A stretch of 64,000 nucleotides of DNA, taken from positions 16,606 to 80,605 of the forward strand of contig JAHDOA010000039.1 in assembly GCA_018435055.1 (NCBI GenBank), read 5' to 3'. This DNA is from Pelotomaculum sp. (GTDB taxonomy: Bacteria; Bacillota; Desulfotomaculia; Desulfotomaculales; Pelotomaculaceae). A model generated the notes under the pieces. That model worked only from the letters and a program-made list of their open reading frames with translations. It had not been told where the DNA came from and made no database searches. Shown here in pieces: positions 8,900 to 17,696 of the stretch. Position 1 is the first letter of the stretch; every line of letters begins with the position of its first letter. A program made the translations under genes and the position numbers.

Positions 8900-9435
8900 A
8901 TGTGCTTGACCGCAGTCTTAAAGCAATAACGGCTTTTTTAAAAAAAGAACATGTTCCCTACATGGTTATTGGCGGCATGTCTAATATGGTCTGGGGTAGG
9001 GCCAGGCTAACCCGTGACATTGATATTACAATTTACTGTAAAGAATTAGACATTTTAGATTTGATAAAAAAACTGATTGATAGATTTAAAGTCTTGCCCG
9101 AAGAGCCATATTCTTTTATACAACAGACCAGAGTTTTACCTTTGATGAGTAATGAAGGAGTGCGAATCGATCTGGTTTTTGGACAACTGGCATACGAAGA
9201 GTTGGCTATAAAACGGGCGAAAACAGTAAAGTATGGTAATTATTCAGTAAAAGTTTGCACAGCCGAAGACCTTATTGTCCATAAGATTACTTCTGAACGT
9301 CCTATCGACAAGGAAGATGTTAGGTGGATAATCAAGCGGCAAAATGAAAACCTGGATAGGGGATATCTTGATGCGATTGTCAAAGAACTAAGCTATTTAC
9401 TTGAGAGAGGCAAGAGATTTGGGAATTTTATTTAG
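8896..9435 (+). CDS. Minimal nucleotidyltransferase (AbiEii/MenT/DUF6036-like), candidate toxin
   Basis: A 179-residue protein of the DNA-polymerase-beta nucleotidyltransferase superfamily. The signature is IGGMSNMVWGR at 25-35 followed by TRDIDI, with metal ligands D41 and D43. A third acidic residue is D92 in RIDLVFG, and a later segment reads AEDLIVHKI, as in AbiEii-like enzymes. The ATG overlaps the upstream stop, so an upstream in-frame start is less likely. Relatives include AbiEii and MenT toxins that modify tRNA ends, and also harmless nucleotidyltransferases; the substrate here cannot be read from sequence. The gene faces cas6 convergently and lies inside the cas locus, between cas6 and cas8b, on the opposite strand. 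Confidence 0.75.
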   Translation: MNVLDRSLKAITAFLKKEHVPYMVIGGMSNMVWGRARLTRDIDITIYCKELDILDLIKKLIDRFKVLPEEPYSFIQQTRVLPLMSNEGVRIDLVFGQLAYEELAIKRAKTVKYGNYSVKVCTAEDLIVHKITSERPIDKEDVRWIIKRQNENLDRGYLDAIVKELSYLLERGKRFGNFI

Positions 9436-9458
9436 ATTGCTTTACTAAATGATTAAAG

Positions 9459-9487
9459 TGCAAGGTTTAACTGTGTTTTACCTTGCA
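9459..9487. terminator. Convergent hairpin between nucleotidyltransferase and cas6
   Basis: TGCAAGGT at 9459-9466 pairs with ACCTTGCA at 9480-9487, with further AAC/GTT pairing in the loop. It sits between two converging genes and could end both transcripts. This separates cas6 transcription from the cas8b operon. There is no long T-run, so strength is uncertain. Confidence 0.5.
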
Positions 9488-10225
9488 TTACCTTACCTTT
9501 TCCACACACCCGTACCCCTGGCTTCCTTTTCCCCCGAGCCCTGCATCCAGACCGATTTGCAGCAGTTCACGCGACCCCGTCAATTTCAGTCGGCAGGTAT
9601 ATCCTTTGATAACTGTGCCTTTATAATAAGTCACATGTTGACGGGGCCTGTCCAGAGCCCTTGTCTGTACATCTCCTTCCGGAGGCTGTTTACCGTAAAA
9701 AGCTTCATATTTTTTGCGTAAATTGGCGTTAATTAGCTTATTAAATTCATTTTCACCTGGTTGATAGTAACAAGTATACTTGCCGCCCTCCGGCTTCAGT
9801 AATGTACTGTAAACAACTACCGGAGAGAGAGTGCGAACTATTAAAACATCATCCGCAGCTTTCTGTTCGTCAAAGCGGACTTCATTGATATTTAAAAAGG
9901 AATCGCCAAGCCGGATGTGGTTTTTTATGAGAAAATTGTTAACCAGGGCAAGAAAAAATTCTGCATCCGGAGAAGAAATCACCAGGCAGGCGCCATCCGG
10001 AAATTTTATTGTTCCTGCAGCTCTGTTAATAACGAACTTACCTAAAATGCGAGAAAAAGAAAACATTTTGAAGTTTCTCTTGCCGGCAGAATAGCCATTA
10101 TCATGCACCCGGGAAGCGATATCTCCGGGGAGTGCCGCATAAATGGCCGATTGAATAAAATAGTTGTAATGGAGGGGAAGGTCGGGTCTAGATGGATCTA
10201 CTTTCAAACCGATATATGCGTGCAA
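9488..10225 (-). CDS. cas6: CRISPR RNA endoribonuclease Cas6
   Basis: The RNase that cuts pre-crRNA within the repeat, giving the 8-base 5' handle. The C-terminus has the Cas6 Gly-rich loop, GLGGKGSQGYG, and the N-terminal half has the usual LPLHYNYFIQSAIY pattern. I choose the TTG at 10225 because GGGAGG lies seven bases upstream. The longer ATG version would add 22 hydrophobic residues that are not Cas6-like. The resulting 245 residues match normal family length. It is separated from cas8b by the oppositely oriented nucleotidyltransferase module, unlike the usual contiguous I-B order. Confidence 0.88.
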   Translation of the reverse strand: MHAYIGLKVDPSRPDLPLHYNYFIQSAIYAALPGDIASRVHDNGYSAGKRNFKMFSFSRILGKFVINRAAGTIKFPDGACLVISSPDAEFFLALVNNFLIKNHIRLGDSFLNINEVRFDEQKAADDVLIVRTLSPVVVYSTLLKPEGGKYTCYYQPGENEFNKLINANLRKKYEAFYGKQPPEGDVQTRALDRPRQHVTYYKGTVIKGYTCRLKLTGSRELLQIGLDAGLGGKGSQGYGCVEKVR

Positions 10226-10652
10226 TGTGAATCCTCCCAAGATCAATATCCTAATCAAAAAAAGTATAACATCCGCGTGTGACTGCTTCATGTCACCTAA
10301 ATTAAAAAAATTTAAATTTTAACTATGTTCCATATTTATTTAATAGATACAGATAGCACCATATTTTATTATAACACCATAATTTACAAACTGCTACAAA
10401 AAAGGACAATATATGTTTCTTGCTGGTAAATAATGGGGGGGGTGTGTTATGGCTTATGATCAGTGATCTACCGTGCCGCAAGGCTTTGTCTTATATTGAG
10501 GCCGTAGCTGAACTAAAGAGGCGGGCTCCGGATTAAGTTTGATTCCGAACTGGTGACAAAATTTTTAGAAATCCTTGATTTAAGGCAGTTTAATTCATAA
10601 TATTAGAAGGGATAAAACTATACCTTATAGAAAAATAGTTAATGAGAAATTA
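10226..10652. other. Intergenic stretch with no clear gene
   Basis: AT-rich upstream region of cas6 and the end of the CRISPR locus. The only open stretch is a 26-codon plus-strand frame at 10456-10536 without recognisable homology, probably a remnant or chance. No repeats like the 8.6 kb element were found here. Confidence 0.5.
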
Positions 10653-10674
10653 GCCCCGGTACCGCTGCCGGGGC
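10653..10674. terminator. GC-rich hairpin upstream of argC
   Basis: GCCCCGG and CCGGGGC form a perfect 7-bp stem with an 8-base loop. The T-run that follows is 16 or more bases away, so this may be a weak terminator or an isolating hairpin between the cas locus and the arg operon. Confidence 0.4.
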
Positions 10675-10696
10675 AGTTCATTTGCGCAATTTTTTG

Positions 10697-10733
10697 TTGT
10701 ATTATTATGCATTGAAATGTATAATTATAAATA
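10697..10733 (+). promoter_or_regulatory. Probable argC operon promoter overlapped by an ArgR-like box
   Basis: A perfect TATAAT at 10720-10725 lies 17 bases after a weak TTGTAT at 10697-10702. Overlapping the -10 is an AT-rich imperfect palindrome, AATGTATAATTATAAAT (10716-10732), similar to ARG boxes bound by ArgR/AhrC. Repression by arginine through ArgR is inferred from this similarity and from the genes downstream. Confidence 0.5.
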
Positions 10734-10793
10734 GGCGGCAACGGTATTTGGCTGTCTTCCATTATTTCTATTTCGGGGCGAGAGGTGATGTTA

Positions 10794-11837
10794 ATGGCTA
10801 TTAAGGTAAGTATTATCGGGGCGACCGGCTATACCGGCTCAGAGCTGGTGCGTATTTTGTACCGTCACCCGGAGGTAGAGCTCGTGTCGTTGACCACCAG
10901 GAGCTACATCGGGATGCAGATGCGCGAAGTATACCCACATTTGTTTAAGTACAATTATTTAACTTGCGAAGAGGCGGACCTGGCCAAAATTTTTGATATT
11001 TCCGATGTCGTTTTTATCGCCCTGCCGCACGGGCACGCCATGCCGGTGGCCCTTGAGGCGGCGCGGTACGGCAAAAAGGTGATCGATTTGGGCGCCGATT
11101 TTCGCTTCAGCGATTATCAGGTTTATGAGAAATGGTACAAGGTAAATCACCAGGCGAAGGAACTGCTGCCTGAGGCTGTCTACGCGCTGCCCGAGATCAA
11201 CCGGGAGGAGATAAAGGGGGCCTGGCTTATTGCCAACCCCGGCTGTTATCCCACCAGCGCCATCCTGGCCCTGGCGCCCCTTTTAGGGGAGGGGCTTATC
11301 GACACCGGCAGCATCGTTGTTGACTCTAAGTCAGGGGTTTCAGGGGCAGGCCGGGGGCTTTCCCTGGGGTCCCACTTCTCCGAGGTCAACGAGAATTTCA
11401 GGGCATACAATGTTGCCGCGCACCGCCACACACCGGAAATTGAGCAGGAGTTGAGCAGGATTGCGGGGGAGCAAATCACTATTACTTTTACTCCGCACCT
11501 GCTGCCCATAACCAGGGGCATTCTTAGCACTGTTTACGCCAAGTTGTCGTCTGACGCCGGTGTGGAGCAGCTTCGCGAGCTGTATCGGGAATACTATAAG
11601 AATGAATTTTTTGTACGGGTGCTGCCGGACGGGACGCTGCCCCAGACCAAGTGGGTCGCCGGCACAAATCACTGCGACATCGGCCTGACTGTGGATAAGC
11701 GGACCGGGCGGGCAATTGTTATAACGGCCATTGACAACGTGGTCAAGGGGGCCTCCGGGCAGGCGGTGCAGAATATGAATATCATCTGTGAACTGCCTGA
11801 GGACACCGCTCTGGCCGGGCCGGGGCTGTACCCGTAG
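10794..11837 (+). CDS. argC: N-acetyl-gamma-glutamyl-phosphate reductase
   Basis: Third step of arginine synthesis: NADPH-dependent reduction of N-acetylglutamyl phosphate. The N-terminus IIGATGYTGSELVR is the NADP-binding loop, and NPGCYPT holds the catalytic cysteine. The chosen start MAIKV is six bases after AGAGGTG; GTG 10785 and ATG 10788 upstream in or near the ribosome site are less likely. At 347 residues it has normal length. It is the first gene of argC-J-B-D-F-G, all on one strand with short gaps, behind a candidate ArgR-controlled promoter. Confidence 0.96.
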   Translation: MAIKVSIIGATGYTGSELVRILYRHPEVELVSLTTRSYIGMQMREVYPHLFKYNYLTCEEADLAKIFDISDVVFIALPHGHAMPVALEAARYGKKVIDLGADFRFSDYQVYEKWYKVNHQAKELLPEAVYALPEINREEIKGAWLIANPGCYPTSAILALAPLLGEGLIDTGSIVVDSKSGVSGAGRGLSLGSHFSEVNENFRAYNVAAHRHTPEIEQELSRIAGEQITITFTPHLLPITRGILSTVYAKLSSDAGVEQLRELYREYYKNEFFVRVLPDGTLPQTKWVAGTNHCDIGLTVDKRTGRAIVITAIDNVVKGASGQAVQNMNIICELPEDTALAGPGLYP

Positions 11838-11891
11838 AAATATGCGGTCAGCAGGAAGAATATGCAAGCTATAACCGGAGGCTGAATTGAG

Positions 11892-13115
11892 TTGAAAGAT
11901 GACAATTATAATTTTGAAATCATACCGGGCGGTGTCACAATGCCTGCCGGGTTCTTGGCCGGGACTGCCTGCGCGGCTATAAAAAAGGCAAACAAACGTG
12001 ATGTTGCCGTCATATATTCCTCTGTCCCAGCTGCCGCCGCCGGGGTTTTTACCCTCAACAGGGTCAAGGCGGCCCCGGTAATTGTTTCTATGGAGAGGCT
12101 GGCGGCGGGAAATGCCCGGGCTGTGGTTGTGAACAGCGGCAACGCCAATGCCTGCAACGGGGAACAGGGGATGAGGGACGCGCTGGCTATGGCCGCTGAG
12201 GCGGCGGTTGTCCTCGGCATCCCGGCGGAAGAAGTGCTGGTGGCGTCTACCGGCGTCATTGGCAAGAAGATGCCTATGGACAAGGTACTGCCGGGCGTCC
12301 GGGCGGCGGCCGGGCAGGTTTCACCGGATGGAGGCGCCCTGGCGGCCCAGGCTATTATGACCACGGATACCTTCCCCAAGGAAGCTGCTGTACAACTGAC
12401 GCTGGGGGGCAGGAAGGCCACTATCGCCGGCACGGCCAAGGGGTCGGGCATGATTCACCCGGACATGGCGACGATGCTGTGCTTTATAACCACCGACGCG
12501 GCGGTGTCAGCCGCCTGTTTAAAAAAGGCGCTGCAGTATGCCGCTGCTCTCAGTTTCAATATGATCACTGTTGACGGTGACAGCAGCACGAACGATATGG
12601 CGGTGATCATGGCCAACGGCATGGCCGGCAATAAAACTATCGAAGTCGGGAACCCTGATTATATATATTTCAGGGATGCCCTGACGGCAGTCTGCGCCAG
12701 TCTGGCCAGAGCCATAGCGCGTGATGGCGAGGGAGCTACCAAAATGATCGAAGTAAAGGTGCTGGGCGCCGCGACAGAACAAGACGCCCGCCTGGCGGCC
12801 CGCTCGGTGGCCGGTTCGAGTCTGGTTAAGGCGGCGATTTTCGGCAATGACGCCAACTGGGGCAGGGTGATCTGCGCGGCCGGGTATTCCGGCGCTTGTT
12901 TCGACCCGGACAAGGTTGACATCTTTCTTGGTGATGTGCAGGTGGCCAGGGACGGCGAATCCCTGGAATTCAGCGAGGAGCAGGCCCTGCAGGTGTTGCG
13001 GAAAGACACAGTCACGATCACGCTTGACTTTAAGTCCGGCGGGTGCGCCGCCACAGCCTGGGGCTGCGACCTTTCGTACGACTATGTTAAAATAAACGCC
13101 GACTACAGGACGTAA
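11892..13115 (+). CDS. argJ: Bifunctional glutamate N-acetyltransferase/ornithine acetyltransferase
   Basis: Recycles the acetyl group from acetylornithine to glutamate; the bifunctional form also uses acetyl-CoA. The precursor self-cleaves: the conserved A193-T194 in DMATMLCF gives the beta chain starting with the nucleophilic Thr. The motif KGSGMIHPDM just before it is diagnostic. The start is TTG at 11892, ten bases after GGAGG. At 407 residues it has full length. No argA or argE is visible nearby, consistent with the cyclic pathway. Confidence 0.96.
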   Translation: MKDDNYNFEIIPGGVTMPAGFLAGTACAAIKKANKRDVAVIYSSVPAAAAGVFTLNRVKAAPVIVSMERLAAGNARAVVVNSGNANACNGEQGMRDALAMAAEAAVVLGIPAEEVLVASTGVIGKKMPMDKVLPGVRAAAGQVSPDGGALAAQAIMTTDTFPKEAAVQLTLGGRKATIAGTAKGSGMIHPDMATMLCFITTDAAVSAACLKKALQYAAALSFNMITVDGDSSTNDMAVIMANGMAGNKTIEVGNPDYIYFRDALTAVCASLARAIARDGEGATKMIEVKVLGAATEQDARLAARSVAGSSLVKAAIFGNDANWGRVICAAGYSGACFDPDKVDIFLGDVQVARDGESLEFSEEQALQVLRKDTVTITLDFKSGGCAATAWGCDLSYDYVKINADYRT

Positions 13116-13220
13116 ATAGCGTTAAGAAATTAGATATGGGACGTGACCTTGAAAGAATATAGATACCTAGCTAGCGTTTTGTGTCAGGTATCCGGGGTCC
13201 GGTAACTGAATTAGGGGGGA

Positions 13221-14114
13221 ATGGTTTTGTCGCAGGGTTCGGGAAGGGCATCTGTGCTGGTAGAGGCGCTGCCTTACATAAAAAAATTTTACGGGAAAAC
13301 GGTGGTAATAAAGTACGGCGGGCACGCCATGCCCAATGCGGAACTAAAAGAAGCGGTGCTTACCGATATAGTGCTGATGAAGTATGTGGGCATGAACCCG
13401 GTAATCGTGCACGGTGGCGGTCCGGAAATAACGGATATGCTGAAAAGGGTAGGCAAGGAAAGCCGCTTTGTCGGCGGGCTGCGGGTCACCGACAGGGAAA
13501 CTATGGAAATTGTGGAAATGGTCCTGGTGGGGAAGATCAATAAGGAGATTGTAACCAGGATTAACCGCATCGGGGGGAGAGCGGTAGGCCTGTCCGGCAA
13601 GGACGGAGACCTGTTTGAAGCAGTAAAAAAATACAGGAAAACGCGCACCCCCGAGGGCGGTGAAGAAATGGTTGACATCGGGTTTGTAGGGGATATCAAC
13701 AGGGTGAACCCGGAGATAGTCACCACTGTTATTGCCAGAGGATACATTCCGGTAGTGGCGCCGGTAGCGGTAGGCCTGGATGGGCAGGGCTATAATGTTA
13801 ACGCCGATTACGCGGCAGGACGGCTGGCCGCCGCCTTGAACGCTGATAAATTAATTATTCTCACTGATGTAGAGGGGATCATGGCGGACTGCTCCGATCC
13901 GGCTTCTCTTTATTCGGTGTTGAAGGCGGATGAAATACCTTCATTGATTGACCGGGGTATAATCGAGGGGGGAATGATCCCCAAGGTCGAATGCTGCCTT
14001 GACGCCCTGGCCGGCGGGGTCAAGACCACGCACATCCTGGATGGAAGAGAGATCCACTCTATCCTTTTGGAGTTGTTGACTGACAGAGGTATCGGCACTA
14101 TGGTGGAAAAATGA
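13221..14114 (+). CDS. argB: Acetylglutamate kinase
   Basis: Phosphorylates N-acetylglutamate, the committed and usually arginine-inhibited step. The amino acid kinase fold is evident: [10 protein letters not shown] near the N-terminus, VHGGGPEI substrate loop, and ILTDVEGI nucleotide region. At 297 residues it has normal length. It is preceded by AGGGGGGA. The N-terminal helix ahead of VVIKYGG (about residues 1-24) resembles that of arginine-sensitive hexameric enzymes, so feedback inhibition is plausible but not shown. Confidence 0.96.
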   Translation: MVLSQGSGRASVLVEALPYIKKFYGKTVVIKYGGHAMPNAELKEAVLTDIVLMKYVGMNPVIVHGGGPEITDMLKRVGKESRFVGGLRVTDRETMEIVEMVLVGKINKEIVTRINRIGGRAVGLSGKDGDLFEAVKKYRKTRTPEGGEEMVDIGFVGDINRVNPEIVTTVIARGYIPVVAPVAVGLDGQGYNVNADYAAGRLAAALNADKLIILTDVEGIMADCSDPASLYSVLKADEIPSLIDRGIIEGGMIPKVECCLDALAGGVKTTHILDGREIHSILLELLTDRGIGTMVEK

Positions 14115-14178
14115 TGCGGCTATAACCGGCGGGCAAAGTCCGCCCTGCAGCGCTACTACTACGATGGAGGAGAGTGCG

Positions 14179-15369
14179 ATGAATACAAAAGAAATTGTTA
14201 AACTCGGTGATAAATACCTGATGCGCAACTATGGGCGGATCCCTCTGGCCCCAGTGAAGGGAGACGGGGTACGGCTATGGGACGCTGACGGTCAGGAATA
14301 TCTGGATTTTGTAAGTGGCATAGCCGTGAACGCACTGGGTCACTGTAACCTGGCGGTTGTGGAGGCTATTTGCGAACAGGCCGGGAAGCTTATTCACTGC
14401 TCCAATTTATACTATATTGAGTCCCAGGCGCTTCTGGCTAAAATGCTGATAAAGAACAGCGTTATGGATAAAGCCTTTTTCTGCAACAGCGGCGCCGAGG
14501 CCAATGAAGCGGCGATAAAGCTGGCCCGCAAGTACGCCAAGGTCAAATACGGCCCGGAAAAGGTAGAAATTATTACTGCCCTGGATTCTTTTCACGGCCG
14601 GACGCTGGCGGCGATTACAGCTACCGGGCAGCCCAAGTACCAAAAAGGTTTTGAGCCGCTGCCCGCTGGTTTCAAATACGTGCCGTTTAACGACCTGCAG
14701 GCCCTGACTGAAGCCATCGGTCCCCAAACCTGCGCAGTAATGCTGGAGCCGATCCAGGGTGAGGGCGGAGTAAACGTGGCTACGATGGAGTACATTGACG
14801 GCGTGAGGGATCTCTGCAAAAAATTTGGGGCCCTGCTGATTTTTGACGAGGTGCAGACCGGTATCGGCCGGACCGGGCGCCTGTTCGCTTACGAGCATTA
14901 CAATGTGAAGCCGGACATAGTTACACTGGCCAAAGCGCTCGGCGGCGGTTTCCCCATCGGCGCCATGCTGGCCAGGGGTGAGGCGGCAAAGGTTTTTCAA
15001 CCCGGTGACCACGCCTCAACCTTTGGCGGCAACCCGCTGGCCTGCGCGGCAGCCCTGGCCACCCTGGAGGAGATCATCGAGGGAAAGGTAGCGGAGTATA
15101 CTGGCACTGTGGGAGAGATCCTGTACAGAGAACTGGAGAAGTTGCGTGAAAAATATGGATACGTCAAGGATATCAGGGGTAAGGGCCTCTTAGTCGGCAT
15201 GGAGCTTTCCATAGAAGGAAAGAAAATAGTGGACGCCTGCCAGCAAAAAGGACTTTTGATCAACTGTGTGGGCGGTTATGTGCTCCGTTTTATACCTCCC
15301 CTGATCGTCAGTGCCACAGAAATAAGGCAGGCGATAGGCATCCTGGATGGGGTAATGGCAGAAATATAA
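14179..15369 (+). CDS. argD: Acetylornithine aminotransferase
   Basis: PLP-dependent transamination of N-acetylglutamate semialdehyde to acetylornithine. A class III aminotransferase of about 396 residues, with NSGAEANEAAIKLAR cofactor motif, DEVQTGIGRTG, and the PLP lysine in LAKALGGGFPIGA. The ATG at 14179 is preferred because GGAGGAG lies six bases upstream; the ATG at 14164 would overlap that site. It is the fourth gene of the arg run. Confidence 0.95.
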   Translation: MNTKEIVKLGDKYLMRNYGRIPLAPVKGDGVRLWDADGQEYLDFVSGIAVNALGHCNLAVVEAICEQAGKLIHCSNLYYIESQALLAKMLIKNSVMDKAFFCNSGAEANEAAIKLARKYAKVKYGPEKVEIITALDSFHGRTLAAITATGQPKYQKGFEPLPAGFKYVPFNDLQALTEAIGPQTCAVMLEPIQGEGGVNVATMEYIDGVRDLCKKFGALLIFDEVQTGIGRTGRLFAYEHYNVKPDIVTLAKALGGGFPIGAMLARGEAAKVFQPGDHASTFGGNPLACAAALATLEEIIEGKVAEYTGTVGEILYRELEKLREKYGYVKDIRGKGLLVGMELSIEGKKIVDACQQKGLLINCVGGYVLRFIPPLIVSATEIRQAIGILDGVMAEI

Positions 15370-15429
15370 ATTAGGGAATAAATGTAGGACTTATATATTA
15401 GGCTATGCGTAGAAAAGAGGGGGGTAATT

Positions 15430-16371
15430 TTGGGGCCTGGTAAAATTGATTTAAGGGGGCGCGACCTGATCTGCCTGCATGACTTTGCGCCGGGCGAGAT
15501 AGCGGCTATATTGGAACTGGCCGGGGATTTAAAAGAGAAGCAAAAGAAAAATATTCCCCATGCCTGTCTTCAGGGAAAGACTTTGGGTATGATATTTTAT
15601 AAATCTTCCACCCGCACACGTGTTTCCTTTGAGGTGGGTATGTACCAGTTGGGAGGTTATTCTCTGTTTCTGGATTCCAATGACCTCCAGCTGGGGCGGG
15701 GTGAGACTGTGCAGGACACTGCCAGGGTATTGTCCCGTTATTTGAGCGGGATTATGATCCGTACTTACGAGCATGCGGAAGTGGAGGAACTGGCGGAGTA
15801 TGCCGGTATTCCTGTGATTAACGGGCTCACTGATTTGCAGCACCCCTGCCAGGTACTGGCGGACCTGCAGACTATTTTGGAAAGAAAGGGGCGGCTAAAA
15901 GGACTGAAAATGGCCTATGTCGGGGATGGTAATAATGTCTGCCATTCCCTCCTGATTGGTAGCGCCAAGGTGGGCATGGATATCACGGTGGCGTCGCCGG
16001 ATGGTTACAAGCCGGATCAGGAAGTGGTGCGCCAGGCCCGGGAGGATGCGCGCGACACCGGCGCCCGGATCGAGATCATCACAGACCCGGTGGAGGCTGT
16101 GACCGGCGCCGATGTGGTTGTCACCGACGTATGGGCCAGCATGGGGCAGGAAATAGAGCAGGCCTTGCGTGCCCGTATCTTTGCGCCCTACCAGGTCAAT
16201 CCGGCGCTGGTTAGCCATGCCCGGCCCGATTACATTTTTCTGCACTGCCTGCCGGCCCACCGGGGCCAGGAGGTAGTGGATGAAATTATTGACGGGCCGC
16301 ACTCAGTGGTCTGGGATGAGGCCGAAAATCGCCTGCATGCCCAGAAGGCGGTTCTGGCTATGCTATTATGA
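15430..16371 (+). CDS. argF: Ornithine carbamoyltransferase
   Basis: Converts ornithine and carbamoyl phosphate to citrulline. Carbamoyl-phosphate motif [10 protein letters not shown] and ornithine-binding HCLPAHRG are intact, with [11 protein letters not shown] between them. The start is TTG at 15430 following an AGAGGGGGG ribosome site. At 313 residues it is the normal anabolic form. No arcA or arcC lies near, so a catabolic role is unlikely. Confidence 0.96.
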   Translation: MGPGKIDLRGRDLICLHDFAPGEIAAILELAGDLKEKQKKNIPHACLQGKTLGMIFYKSSTRTRVSFEVGMYQLGGYSLFLDSNDLQLGRGETVQDTARVLSRYLSGIMIRTYEHAEVEELAEYAGIPVINGLTDLQHPCQVLADLQTILERKGRLKGLKMAYVGDGNNVCHSLLIGSAKVGMDITVASPDGYKPDQEVVRQAREDARDTGARIEIITDPVEAVTGADVVVTDVWASMGQEIEQALRARIFAPYQVNPALVSHARPDYIFLHCLPAHRGQEVVDEIIDGPHSVVWDEAENRLHAQKAVLAMLL

Positions 16372-16427
16372 AGAAAAATTAATTATGAAACTATGCGATA
16401 TTTTTATAATAAGGAGTTGTTGTATAT

Positions 16428-17633
16428 ATGCCGAAGGTAGTGCTGGCTTACTCCGGCGGTTTGGATACATCTGTTATAATCCCCTGGCTGAAGGAGAATT
16501 ATGGCTATGAGGTTATTGCCCTGACAGTCGACCTCGGTCAGAAGGAAGAACTGGAACCTTTGAATGAAAAGGCGATAAAAAGCGGCGCCAGTAAAATTTA
16601 TATTGAAGACGCCAGGCGGGAATTTGCCGAGGAGTATATATTCCCTACTTTGAAGGCTGGCGCTGTTTACGAAGGCAAGTACCTGCTGGGGACTTCGATG
16701 GCCCGCCCGCTGATTGCCAAAAAAATGGTGGAAATAGCGAGAAAGGAAGGGGCCGAGGCGATCGCGCACGGCGCCACCGGCAAAGGAAACGACCAGGTCC
16801 GCTTTGAGCTGGGGATCAAGGCGCTGGCGCCGGACTTGAAAATAGTGGCTCCCTGGCGGGAGTGGGATATCCGCTCCCGGGAAGACGCCATCGATTACGC
16901 CAGCGCCAGGGGCATCCCTGTGCCGGTAACCAAAGCGCGTCCTTATAGCCTGGATCGCAACATGTGGCACCTGAGCCACGAAGGGGCTGACCTGGAGGAT
17001 CCCTGGAATGAGCCGCTCGATGATGTCCTGCTCCTGATTACTCCGCCGGCCAAAGCGCCGGACAAACCAACCTACGTGGAAATTGGTTTTGAACAGGGGA
17101 TCCCGGTCAAGCTGGACGGGGCGGCGCTGGATCCGGTTACCCTAATCGAAAAGCTTAACGAAATCGCTGGCTTAAACGGTGTGGGGATCGTGGACATGGT
17201 GGAAAACCGCCTGGTCGGGATGAAGTCGCGCGGTGTTTATGAAACCCCCGCCGGCACCGTGCTGTTCAACGCCCACAGGGAGATGGAACTCTTGACTTTG
17301 GACCGCGTCACCCTGCATTTCAAGGAAATCATCGCGGCCCGCTATGCGGAACTGGTTTACGACGGGGTCTGGTTTTCCCCGCTGCGGGAAGCCATGGACG
17401 CCTTTGTCGACAGCACCCAGAAGACCGTCACCGGCGTCGTGCGGATGAAGCTCTACAAGGGCAACTGCACCCCGGCCGGCTCAAAGTCTCCGTATTCGCT
17501 CTATAACCAGGAGCTTTCCACCTTCAGCCGGGACGAAATTTACAACCAGCGCGACGCCGAGGGCTTTATCAACCTGTTCGGCCTGCCGCTGAAAGTGCGC
17601 GCGCTCATGGAAAAGAAAACGGGATTGAGATAA
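16428..17633 (+). CDS. argG: Argininosuccinate synthase
   Basis: ATP-dependent ligation of citrulline and aspartate. The N-terminal ATP-pyrophosphatase loop AYSGGLDTS is intact, and conserved segments [13 protein letters not shown] and [12 protein letters not shown] match the family. At 401 residues it is full length, with AAGGAGTTG upstream. It is the last gene of the contiguous arg run; the partner argH is 3.8 kb further on, after unrelated genes. Confidence 0.97.
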   Translation: MPKVVLAYSGGLDTSVIIPWLKENYGYEVIALTVDLGQKEELEPLNEKAIKSGASKIYIEDARREFAEEYIFPTLKAGAVYEGKYLLGTSMARPLIAKKMVEIARKEGAEAIAHGATGKGNDQVRFELGIKALAPDLKIVAPWREWDIRSREDAIDYASARGIPVPVTKARPYSLDRNMWHLSHEGADLEDPWNEPLDDVLLLITPPAKAPDKPTYVEIGFEQGIPVKLDGAALDPVTLIEKLNEIAGLNGVGIVDMVENRLVGMKSRGVYETPAGTVLFNAHREMELLTLDRVTLHFKEIIAARYAELVYDGVWFSPLREAMDAFVDSTQKTVTGVVRMKLYKGNCTPAGSKSPYSLYNQELSTFSRDEIYNQRDAEGFINLFGLPLKVRALMEKKTGLR

Positions 17634-17663
17634 TACTAGATCTGTAAAATTATACCAGGATGT

Positions 17664-17690
17664 GCCGCTCTGAAAAGGGCGGCGGCTTAT
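17664..17690. terminator. Hairpin after argG
   Basis: GCCGCTC pairs with GGGCGGC (one G-U) around a TGAAAA loop, followed by a short TTATTTTA. It lies between argG and the convergent AbrB gene and may serve both. Confidence 0.5.
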
Positions 17691-17696
17691 TTTACG

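Noticed and set aside
10226..10291. N-terminal 22-residue extension of Cas6 from an upstream ATG
   Set aside because: The extension is hydrophobic and unlike Cas6; a TTG with a well-placed GGGAGG gives the normal family start.
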